Of a DNA stretch of 9,776 nt, positions 1 to 6,591 are shown piece by piece; position 1 is the first letter of the stretch; every line of letters starts with the position of its first letter. The notes under the pieces are model-generated. The model was not told the origin of the DNA, did no database searches, and saw only the letters and a list, made by a program, of their open reading frames with translations. This DNA comes from an uncultured Acidobacteriota bacterium (GTDB lineage: Bacteria > Acidobacteriota > Thermoanaerobaculia > Gp7-AA8), in the NCBI GenBank assembly GCA_946887105.1, contig CAMPKJ010000185.1, positions 1-9,776 on the forward strand, in the 5' to 3' direction. The position numbers and the translations under genes are program-made.

Positions 1-56
1 AGAGCACAAATCAGGACCAGGACCGGGGATCGCAAGCGATCGATTGTAAACGGCTG

Positions 57-133
57 GTGTCGTGTCACGCTCGAAAACGTGGGTGATTTGCCGTCGCCGC
101 AAAGCACCGGCGTTTTCAAGTGTGACACGACAC
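57..133. repeat. 77-nt imperfect palindrome at the nth 3' end
   Basis: The outer arms 57-79 and 111-133 are inverted copies with only two mismatches in 23 positions. Inside them, 82-91 and 99-108 pair again with one mismatch, leaving a 7-nt loop at 92-98. The right end touches the TAG stop of nth (133-135). There is no T-tract on either side, so this is not a textbook rho-independent terminator. It could be a REP-like dispersed palindrome, an mRNA-stabilising hairpin or a factor-assisted terminator. The pairing is seen directly; the role is inferred. Confidence 0.8.
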
Positions 134-750
134 TAGGCCGCCCACGAACAGATCGGGCACTCCGCCTTCACGTGTCCGCGGGCGGGACAGTACTCGCGGC
201 CGAAGTAGATCATCTGCAGATGGCGGCGCGTCCATTCCTCGCGCGGAAAGACTTTTTTCAGATCATGCTCGGTCTTTTCGACGCTCTTCCCGCTGGAGAG
301 CCGCCACCGGTGCGCGAGGCGATGGATGTGCGTATCGACCGCGAAGGCCGGTTCGCCGAATGCCTGCGACATGACCACGCTGGCAGTCTTGTGGCCGACG
401 CCGGGCAGGCGTTCGAGCGCGTCCATGTCCCGCGGCACCTTGCCGCCGTGCTCGGCGACCAGCGTCTCGGCGAGTTTCTTCACGTTCTTCGCCTTGGTCG
501 GCGCGAGGCCGCAGGCGCGGATGGAGGCGAGGATCTCGTCGACGCTCAGTCGCGCCATCGCTTGCGGCGTGGCGGCTTTCGCGAACAACGAAGGTGTGAC
601 CCTGTTGACCTGCGCGTCCGTGGTCTGCGCCGAGAGCAGCACGGCCACGAGCAGCGTGAAAGGATCGCGGTGCGCGAGCGGGATGGGCGGCTCGGGATAG
701 AGCCGATCGAGGATCTCTCCGATCTTCTTCGCCTTTTCCGCTCTCTTCAC
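133..750 (-). CDS. nth: Endonuclease III (Nth), base-excision DNA glycosylase/AP lyase
   Basis: A 205-residue helix-hairpin-helix DNA glycosylase, close to the roughly 211 residues of E. coli Nth. The family removes oxidised pyrimidines and cuts the abasic site by beta-elimination. The HhH element LPGVGHKTA contains the catalytic lysine (K121), and VDTHIHR contains the catalytic aspartate (D139). The N-terminal LLSAQTTDAQVN motif is typical. The GTG start at 750 is chosen because it overlaps the upstream gene's TGA as GTGA, has GAGG 7 nt upstream (758-761), and starts the protein where homologues start; longer in-frame readings run through the thioesterase gene. The C-terminal cluster region is odd: C188-X9-C198-X2-C201 with no fourth cysteine, where the canonical loop is C-X6-C-X2-C-X5-C. 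The family call is secure; whether it holds a [4Fe-4S] cluster is uncertain. Confidence 0.95.
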   Translation of the reverse strand: MKRAEKAKKIGEILDRLYPEPPIPLAHRDPFTLLVAVLLSAQTTDAQVNRVTPSLFAKAATPQAMARLSVDEILASIRACGLAPTKAKNVKKLAETLVAEHGGKVPRDMDALERLPGVGHKTASVVMSQAFGEPAFAVDTHIHRLAHRWRLSSGKSVEKTEHDLKKVFPREEWTRRHLQMIYFGREYCPARGHVKAECPICSWAA

Positions 751-1259
751 CGATTCGCCTCGGCATCCTGCCATTTCGCGACGAAGTCGGGCAGCGGCGG
801 CGATTCGAGAGTCACGTTGAGCGCGGCGAGCACTTCCGCAGGCGGGATCGTGCCGTGTTTCGAGCGGATCACCGTGCGCATGTGTCCGATTGCGCAGAAC
901 TCGCCGTTCTTCTCGACGATGTGCTCGACGTAGATCCATCGGTCGTCCCAGCCGATCACGCGCGAGCGGATGTCGAAGCGCTCGAACGGCAACACCGATT
1001 TGCGGAACCGCACGACGGCGCCGCCCGCAACCGGCCGCCATCCGCGGCGCAGCATCGGCCCGATGAAGCGCACGCGGCCGATCAGCTCGATGCGCGCCAC
1101 GTCCATGAAGCTGACGTAGCGCCCGGCATTGAGGTGAAAGTTGAGATCGCAGTCGTGCGGGAGTGCGGTGAAGCGGACCACCGACTCGTCGAGCGGCCCG
1201 ATCCGCGACCGGAACCGGCTCTTGATCATGGTGAGGAGAAACCGGAACAGGAGGAGCAT
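747..1259 (-). CDS. Hotdog-fold acyl thioesterase-like protein
   Basis: A 170-residue protein resembling the 4HBT_2/THEM6-like branch of the hotdog superfamily, which includes acyl-CoA and acyl-ACP thioesterases. The diagnostic stretch is PHDCDLNFHLNAGRY (residues 34-48), where the D/N/H cluster of this branch lies, followed by a long helix (FMDVARIELIGR). A second conserved block is IYVEHIVEKNGEFCAIG (about 109-125). The first 10 residues are hydrophobic and may contact the membrane. The ATG at 1259 has a GGGAG about 12 nt upstream; an alternative ATG at 1229 (residue 11) has no visible ribosome site. The gene starts 21 nt after the coiled-coil gene and overlaps nth by GTGA, so translation of nth is probably coupled to it. 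The substrate cannot be read from the sequence. Confidence 0.8.
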   Translation of the reverse strand: MLLLFRFLLTMIKSRFRSRIGPLDESVVRFTALPHDCDLNFHLNAGRYVSFMDVARIELIGRVRFIGPMLRRGWRPVAGGAVVRFRKSVLPFERFDIRSRVIGWDDRWIYVEHIVEKNGEFCAIGHMRTVIRSKHGTIPPAEVLAALNVTLESPPLPDFVAKWQDAEANR

Positions 1260-1280
1260 GCGGCGCGAATGCTCCCGCCA

Positions 1281-1724
1281 CTATCGGTTTTCGATTGCCC
1301 GCACCCGCCGATCGAGCTCGTTGTGGGAGAAGCGGAACATCGATTCCACGTCGGTGAAGCCGCGCCGCATCTCGGACCGGATGTCGGCCGCTTCGCGGGT
1401 GAGGCGCTCGTCGACGGCGATGACCTTCTCCGCGACGAGTCCGATTTCGTGGCGCAGCCCCTCGGCCGTGATATCGAAGTGAAGGCGCATGTCGGCGGTG
1501 GCGGCGCTCAGCTGCTGCTGGAACTCGCCGCGAAGCGACGTCATTTCCGTTCGAACTTCACCGATCTGCTGCTGCGTTTCGGTACGCGCGTTGGCGAATT
1601 GCTGCTGCGTTTCGGTACGCAGCTCACCGATCAGCTCCCGCGTTTCACGCCGCGTTTCCGCCGCCGTGCCGGCGATCAGGGACCGCATGTTTTCGAACAG
1701 CGCTTTCAGCTCGTCGTCGTGCAT
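1281..1724 (-). CDS. Small coiled-coil protein of unknown function
   Basis: A 147-residue, highly charged protein with no signal peptide or membrane segment and no enzyme motif that I recognise. Residues 20-70 consist of 11-residue repeats of the form RTETQQQ-x4, rich in Glu, Gln and Arg. Two copies are identical over 21 nt in the DNA (1567-1587 and 1600-1620, offset 33 nt). An 11-residue period favours a straight or slightly right-handed helical bundle over a classic heptad coil. The C-terminal part (RHEIGLVAEKVIAVDERLTRE, then SEMRRGFTDV and ELDRRVRAIE) continues the amphipathic helix. The gene lies 10 nt after pirin and 21 nt before the thioesterase gene. The start at 1724 lacks a clear Shine-Dalgarno sequence, consistent with coupled translation. 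It may be a scaffold or multimerising protein; nothing more can be said. Confidence 0.8.
   Translation of the reverse strand: MHDDELKALFENMRSLIAGTAAETRRETRELIGELRTETQQQFANARTETQQQIGEVRTEMTSLRGEFQQQLSAATADMRLHFDITAEGLRHEIGLVAEKVIAVDERLTREAADIRSEMRRGFTDVESMFRFSHNELDRRVRAIENR
1567..1620. repeat. Two 21-nt direct repeats, 33-nt period, inside the coiled-coil gene
   Basis: Positions 1567-1587 and 1600-1620 are identical. The 33-nt offset equals 11 codons and encodes the RTETQQQ hendecad. A degenerate third copy follows at about 1633-1653. This suggests recent internal duplication, and the length could change by slippage without losing frame. Confidence 0.85.
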
Positions 1725-1734
1725 CCATCCAATC

Positions 1735-2427
1735 TTAATTCAGGTCGAACACCAGCACCTCGGCTCCACGCCCTGTGACCGTGATCGTCCGTTCGTCCGA
1801 AATCGCGGCGCCGTCTCCCGCTTTGAGCGTCTGTCCGTTCACCTCCACCTCGCCGCGTGTGACCTGCACCCATCCATGACGGTTGGGCTGGAACTCATGC
1901 GTCACGCTCGCGCCATCGAGGAGCGTCGAGTAGAGGCGCACGTCCTGGTGGATGGTCACGGAGCCGTTGCTGCCGTCGGGAGAGGCCACCAGGCGCAGCA
2001 CGTTCCGCCGTTCGTCGTCGTCGAATTTCTTCTGCTCGTAGCCTGGCTTGATGCCGCGTTCGGCCGGCACGATCCAGATCTGCAGGAAGTGCACGGGCTG
2101 GTCGTCGGATGGATTCATCTCGCTGTGCGCGACGCCCGTTCCCGCGCTCATGCGCTGCACCTCGCCCGGCTTGATCAGCGAGCCGGTGCCCATCGAGTCG
2201 CTGTGTGCGAGCGTTCCCTCGAGCACGTACGAGATGATCTCCATGTCGCGGTGGGTGTGCCTTCCGAACCCGCCGCCGCCGGCCACGCGATCCTCATTGA
2301 GGACGCGCAGCGTGCGGAACCCCATGAAGTTCGGGTCGTAGTAATCGGCGAACGAAAAGGTGTGGTTCGTATCGAGCCACCCGTGATTGGCGTGGCCGCG
2401 GTCTTCAGCGCGGCGGATCTTGATCAT
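1735..2427 (-). CDS. Pirin family protein, quercetinase (YhhW) type
   Basis: A 230-residue bicupin of the pirin family, the same size as E. coli YhhW, which has quercetin 2,3-dioxygenase activity in vitro. The N-terminal cupin carries the metal site: H57 and H59 in GRHTHRDMEI, then H101 and E103 in VAHSEMNPS, the spacing known for YhhW. The N-terminal stretch RGHANHGWLDTNHTFSFADYYDP is the pirin signature. The C-terminal cupin (about 145-230) ends in AEVLVFDLN and lacks an evident metal site, as usual. The start at 2427 is well supported by AGGAGGT at 2431-2437, ending 3 nt before the ATG. It is the first gene of the minus-strand unit ending in nth. The physiological substrate of bacterial pirins is generally unknown, so the quercetinase label is a biochemical class, not a pathway. 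Confidence 0.95.
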   Translation of the reverse strand: MIKIRRAEDRGHANHGWLDTNHTFSFADYYDPNFMGFRTLRVLNEDRVAGGGGFGRHTHRDMEIISYVLEGTLAHSDSMGTGSLIKPGEVQRMSAGTGVAHSEMNPSDDQPVHFLQIWIVPAERGIKPGYEQKKFDDDERRNVLRLVASPDGSNGSVTIHQDVRLYSTLLDGASVTHEFQPNRHGWVQVTRGEVEVNGQTLKAGDGAAISDERTITVTGRGAEVLVFDLN

Positions 2428-2430
2428 GAA

Positions 2431-2437
2431 ACCTCCT
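2431..2437 (-). promoter_or_regulatory. Ribosome binding site of the pirin gene
   Basis: AGGAGGT on the minus strand ends 3 nt before the ATG at 2427. It is the strongest Shine-Dalgarno sequence in the window and contrasts with the plus-strand gene facing it and with hemL and the FTCD gene, which have none. A TTGACG at 2459-2454 resembles a -35 box, but no matching -10 is visible. Confidence 0.75.
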
Positions 2438-2472
2438 GCCCTCTGCTAACAAACGTCAATTCCTCCACCGGC

Positions 2473-2478
2473 TAGAAT
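2473..2478 (+). promoter_or_regulatory. Likely -10 box (TAGAAT) for the zinc mini-protein and glycosylation genes
   Basis: TAGAAT lies 9 nt before the ATG at 2488, with no Shine-Dalgarno sequence between them. Transcription starting the usual 6-8 nt after a -10 box would begin at or beside the start codon, giving a leaderless or nearly leaderless mRNA. No convincing -35 box is seen. It sits in the 60-nt divergent gap with the pirin gene. Confidence 0.55.
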
Positions 2479-2487
2479 GCGTTCGCC

Positions 2488-2667
2488 ATGCACGACGAAC
2501 CCGTCCCGCGCGAGCTGCCGGAGCGCACCGGCAAGCATTACTGCATCCGCTGCATGGCTCTCGTCTCCGCCGAGGAGTACCAGCGCAACGATCACATCTG
2601 CGACGCGTGTGCCGAGGACGACGAGTATCCGCTGGCGTCCACGCCCGAGCCGAAGAGGCAACGATGA
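2488..2667 (+). CDS. 59-residue zinc-ribbon-like mini-protein
   Basis: A short gene encoding 59 residues with paired cysteine knuckles: C19-x2-C22 and C38-x2-C41, separated by 15 residues. This suggests a single structural zinc site. The remainder is polar and acidic (EDDEY near 43-47) with a basic tail (EPKRQR). No known family is recognised. Coding evidence is strong GC bias at third positions throughout, the spaced CxxC pairs and a TAGAAT promoter box just upstream. It precedes the glycosyltransferase gene, and its TGA (2665-2667) falls in the first unit of the heptamer array, overlapping an ATG at 2664 as ATGA. A role in nucleic-acid or protein binding is possible but unproven. It has no membrane segment. 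Confidence 0.7.
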   Translation: MHDEPVPRELPERTGKHYCIRCMALVSAEEYQRNDHICDACAEDDEYPLASTPEPKRQR

Positions 2668-2695
2668 ACGATGAACGATGAACGATGAACGATGA
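2661..2695 (+). repeat. Tandem heptamer array, (ACGATGA)x5
   Basis: Five perfect head-to-tail copies of ACGATGA. Each unit contains ATGA, an overlapping start and stop codon. Because 7 is not a multiple of 3, successive ATGs (2664, 2671, 2678, 2685, 2692) fall in rotating frames. The mini-protein stop codon is in the first copy and the longest glycosyltransferase start (2685) is in the fourth. The array resembles the heptameric short tandem repeats known from cyanobacteria, though the unit here is different. Confidence 0.95.
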
Positions 2696-3845
2696 GGAGA
2701 CAGGCGGCACCGGCGCGATGAGCACGACTTCCGGTTCATCGTTCATCGTTCATCGTTCATCGTTCGGCCGTGTGGCGGTGGTCCACGACTGGCTGACCGG
2801 CATGCGTGGCGGGGAGGCGGTCCTGGAAGGAATCCTGGACGCGCTACCGGATGCAGAGCTGTTCACGCTGATCCATTATCCCGGTTCCGTCTCCGCGAAG
2901 ATCGAGGCGCGCACGATCCATACGTCGTCCGTGCAATCGCTGGCAACGCGGGCGAGCGATTACCGCCGGCTCCTTCCGCTCTTTCCTCGCGCGGTGCGCC
3001 AATGGGATTTCAGCGGCTACGACCTGATCGTTTCGTCGAGTCACTGCGTGGCGAAGGGAATCGACGCGAAAGGCAAGCCGCATCTCTCCTATTGCCATAC
3101 GCCGATGCGCTACATCTGGGATCGCTTCGACGACTACTTTCCGCGTTCGAAACCGCTGCAGCGCGCGGCCATGGTGTCGCTGGCGCCGTGGCTGCGGCGG
3201 TGGGACGTGAAGACATCCGCCGGCGTGACGCGATTCATCGCCAACTCGACATTCGTGCGCGATCGCATCCGCCGCTATTACGACCGCGACGCCGACATCA
3301 TCCATCCGTTCGTCGACGATGCGTTTCTCGAAGCGCCTCTGACTGACGATCGCGACGACTATCACCTGATCGTCTCCGCGCTCGTGCCCTACAAGAAGGT
3401 CGACCTGGCCATCGCCGCGGCCGTGGCCAGCGACCGGCGGCTGGTGGTCATCGGCGGCGGTCCCTTGCTGGACGAGCTGCGCGCCCGCGCCGGCACCAAC
3501 GTCGAGCTCCTCGGCGCCGTACCACGAGACGTCATCATCGGCCACCTTTCTCGCGCTCGTAGTCTGATTCTTCCCGGAGTGGAGGACTTCGGCATCACTC
3601 CGCTGGAGGCGATGGCCCTCGGGACTCCTGTGGTCGCGTTCGGCGAGGGAGGCGTGCGCGATTCCGTGCTGGACGGGAAAACCGGAATTTTCTTCGACCG
3701 CGCGGAGGTAGACTCGCTGCGCCGCGCGCTCGGCGCAGTCGAATCGCGGCAGTGGGATCGTGAGACGATCCGCGCGCACGCGACGCACTTTTCGCGGGCG
3801 GCGTTCGACGCGCGATTCCGGGAACGGCTCGTTGACTTTCCATGA
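2685..3845 (+). CDS. GT4-family glycosyltransferase (WbaZ-like)
   Basis: A GT-B fold glycosyltransferase of up to 386 residues, probably acting at the inner face of the membrane in exopolysaccharide or O-antigen assembly. The N-terminal domain has VAVVHDWLTGMRGGE (30-44) and the YCHTPMRYIWDRFDDYF block (136-152) of WbaZ-like mannosyl/glycosyltransferases. The C-terminal nucleotide-sugar domain has the E-x7-E motif at E300 and E308 (GVEDFGITPLEAMALGTPVVAFGEGG). Conservation appears to start at residue 30. Residues 1-29 are encoded by the heptamer arrays and their loop, and include the repeat-derived FIVHRSSF. Starts could be ATG 2685, ATG 2718 (M12) or GTG 2772 (V30); none has a good ribosome site. 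The stop overlaps the next gene as ATGA, so the two are translationally coupled. The sugar transferred is unknown. Confidence 0.9.
   Translation: MNDEETGGTGAMSTTSGSSFIVHRSSFGRVAVVHDWLTGMRGGEAVLEGILDALPDAELFTLIHYPGSVSAKIEARTIHTSSVQSLATRASDYRRLLPLFPRAVRQWDFSGYDLIVSSSHCVAKGIDAKGKPHLSYCHTPMRYIWDRFDDYFPRSKPLQRAAMVSLAPWLRRWDVKTSAGVTRFIANSTFVRDRIRRYYDRDADIIHPFVDDAFLEAPLTDDRDDYHLIVSALVPYKKVDLAIAAAVASDRRLVVIGGGPLLDELRARAGTNVELLGAVPRDVIIGHLSRARSLILPGVEDFGITPLEAMALGTPVVAFGEGGVRDSVLDGKTGIFFDRAEVDSLRRALGAVESRQWDRETIRAHATHFSRAAFDARFRERLVDFP
2736..2763 (-). repeat. Inverted heptamer array, four copies
   Basis: Four copies of TCATCGT, the reverse complement of the ACGATGA unit at 2661-2695. Positions 2666-2695 and 2736-2765 form a perfect 30-bp inverted repeat with a 40-nt loop (2696-2735). 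It lies in the 5' end of the glycosyltransferase reading frame and encodes FIVHRSSF there. In mRNA the stem would bury the ATGs at 2671-2692. Confidence 0.95.
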
Positions 3846-5254
3846 TTGAAAAGAAGCACAGGACGCTCTCGTCCGTCTACCTCGTGAACGACGCCGTGGC
3901 GTCGAACCTGGCCATGATCTGCGCCTGGTTCCTCCGCTTTCATTCCGAGGTCATCCCGGTCACGAAAGGGCAGCAGGACTTCTCGACGTATGCCTCGCTG
4001 CTGCCGCTGATCACGATCGTTTTTCCGTTGTCGTTCGCGGTGCAGGGGCTGTATCGCGTGCGGCCCGCGCGCGGCAAAACCGAGGAGTGGGTGGCGGTGG
4101 CCATCGGCTCGGTGATGGCCACGATCATCCTGTCGGGCATCCTGCTGTGGGTGCGGCCCGCCGAGAGCCACATCGTTCCGTATTCACGCGCGACGCTGGC
4201 GCTCTTCCTCGTCTCCGCGATCGTGTTGACCATCGCCGGCCGCACCATCGTGCGCTTGATCGTGCAGCGCCGCCATCGCATCGGAAAGGATCTCGATCGC
4301 GTGCTCATCGCGGGCAACGGCGAGCTGGCGCGCGCGGTGTTCGAGCGCATGAACGCGCGGCACACGGAGCTCGGGTTCCACATCGCCGGCTATCTCCGCA
4401 ACGGCGACGATGGCGAGATCCCGGGAATCCCCTGTCTCGGCAGCATCGCGGACGCCGAGACGATCGTCCGTTCGCAGAGGATCGATCACGTCTTTGTCGC
4501 ACTGCCGCACGCCTCGTCGCAGGCGATGATGGAAGTGCTCGACCGGCTGGTGCGCGTCTGTCTGTCCATCCACGTCGTGCCCGATCTGCTGCAGTTCATG
4601 GTGCTGCGCTCGCGCGTCGAGGATCTGGACGGACTGCCGACCATCAATCTGACGGACACACGTCTCGACGGCTGGAGCCGCTTCGTCAAGCGTGGTTTCG
4701 ATCTGGTGGTGGCGTTCTTCGCGCTGTTGCTGCTCTCGCCGGTGATGCTGATCGTCGCGCTGGCGATCTGGATCGAAGACCGCGGTCCGATTTTCTACCG
4801 GCAGATCCGGATGGGTCTGGACGGCAAGCCGTTCGAGATCGTGAAGTTCCGCTCCATGCGCGTCGGTGCCGAGGCGGAGACGGGCGCGGTGTGGGCGGCG
4901 AAGGACGATCCACGCCGGACGCGGGTCGGCGGCGTGATCCGTGCCTGGTCGCTCGACGAACTGCCGCAGCTCTGGAACGTCCTGGTCGGCGACATGAGCG
5001 TGATCGGACCGCGTCCGGAGCGTCCCGAGTTCGTGGAACAGTTCCGCGCCGAGTTTCCGCACTACATGCTCCGTCACAAAGTGCGCGCCGGCATGACGGG
5101 CTGGGCGCAGGTGCACGGCTGGCGCGGCAATACGTCGATCCGCATGCGCATCGAGCACGACCTGTACTACATCGAGAACTGGTCGCTGCTGCTGGATTTC
5201 AAGATCCTGTTCATGACCGTTGTCTATGGTCTGCGCGACGAGAACGCGTATTGA
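3842..5254 (+). CDS. Undecaprenyl-phosphate sugar-1-phosphate transferase (WcaJ/WbaP type)
   Basis: A 470-residue polyprenyl-phosphate glycosyl-1-phosphate transferase, the initiating enzyme that puts the first sugar phosphate on undecaprenyl phosphate for capsule, exopolysaccharide or O-antigen. The layout is that of long family members: hydrophobic segments in the N-terminal 135 residues (about 13-32, 50-70, 84-104 and 114-134), a soluble nucleotide-binding-like domain (about 150-260), a membrane-dipping helix (about 284-310), then the catalytic domain. The catalytic part shows FYRQIRMGLDGKPFEIVKFRSMR (318-340), the essential Asp-Glu pair in SLDELPQLWNV (D372, E373), SVIGPRPERPEF (386-397) and AGMTGWAQVHGWRGNT (416-431). 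The start overlaps the glycosyltransferase stop as ATGA. Glucose or galactose is the likely sugar, but this cannot be decided from motifs. Confidence 0.95.
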   Translation: MIEKKHRTLSSVYLVNDAVASNLAMICAWFLRFHSEVIPVTKGQQDFSTYASLLPLITIVFPLSFAVQGLYRVRPARGKTEEWVAVAIGSVMATIILSGILLWVRPAESHIVPYSRATLALFLVSAIVLTIAGRTIVRLIVQRRHRIGKDLDRVLIAGNGELARAVFERMNARHTELGFHIAGYLRNGDDGEIPGIPCLGSIADAETIVRSQRIDHVFVALPHASSQAMMEVLDRLVRVCLSIHVVPDLLQFMVLRSRVEDLDGLPTINLTDTRLDGWSRFVKRGFDLVVAFFALLLLSPVMLIVALAIWIEDRGPIFYRQIRMGLDGKPFEIVKFRSMRVGAEAETGAVWAAKDDPRRTRVGGVIRAWSLDELPQLWNVLVGDMSVIGPRPERPEFVEQFRAEFPHYMLRHKVRAGMTGWAQVHGWRGNTSIRMRIEHDLYYIENWSLLLDFKILFMTVVYGLRDENAY

Positions 5255-5261
5255 TGCGCAC

Positions 5262-5278
5262 GGTGCCGAGAGGGCGCC
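5262..5278 (+). other. Small hairpin between the sugar transferase and hemL
   Basis: GGTGCC (5262-5267) and GGCGCC (5273-5278) pair with one G-U and a 5-nt loop. It follows the upstream stop by 7 nt and lies just before the TATAAT of hemL. There is no T-tract, so it is at best a weak terminator. Confidence 0.25.
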
Positions 5279-5283
5279 ACCCC

Positions 5284-5289
5284 TATAAT
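5284..5289 (+). promoter_or_regulatory. Consensus -10 box (TATAAT) for hemL
   Basis: A perfect TATAAT ends 12 nt before the hemL ATG at 5302. The expected transcription start is about 5296-5298, leaving a leader of only a few bases and no Shine-Dalgarno sequence. No good -35 box lies 16-18 nt upstream. The box gives hemL its own promoter, separate from the polysaccharide genes. Confidence 0.65.
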
Positions 5290-5301
5290 CCGCCCCCAAT
5301 T

Positions 5302-6591
<1,290 letters not shown>

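Noticed and set aside
44..49. TACAAT on the minus strand, a possible -10 box for a gene left of the window
   Set aside because: No -35 box at a proper distance and no ATG follows before the window edge; it is too short to support alone.
1..56. Left-edge segment with a small GATCGC/GCGATC inverted repeat (28-41)
   Set aside because: Six base pairs around an AA loop are easily found by chance; no gene or other signal is visible there.
79..933. 284-residue open frame on the plus strand
   Set aside because: It is antisense to nth and the thioesterase gene, has low-complexity Arg/His-rich composition and no family motif. It is a shadow of GC-rich coding DNA.
855..1778. 307-residue plus-strand open frame
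   Set aside because: It runs antisense to the thioesterase and coiled-coil genes, whose frames show clear conserved motifs and tight operon spacing.
2456..2746. Minus-strand frames beginning in the heptamer array
   Set aside because: They exist because the array is an inverted repeat and so offers the same ATGs on both strands. Beyond the repeats there is no conserved content, and they oppose the zinc mini-protein with its better codon bias.
2661..2765. CRISPR array or attachment site as an explanation of the heptamer arrays
   Set aside because: The units are 7 nt with no spacers, and no cas or integrase gene is near. They are simple tandem repeats in opposite orientations.
4184..5299. 371-residue minus-strand open frame
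   Set aside because: It is antisense to the sugar transferase, which has unmistakable catalytic motifs; the shadow is His/Arg/Asp rich without any domain.
4087..5301. Upstream extension of the hemL frame, giving an 834-residue protein
   Set aside because: The extension is an out-of-frame reading of the sugar transferase. HemL similarity begins at the ATG at 5302, right after a promoter box.
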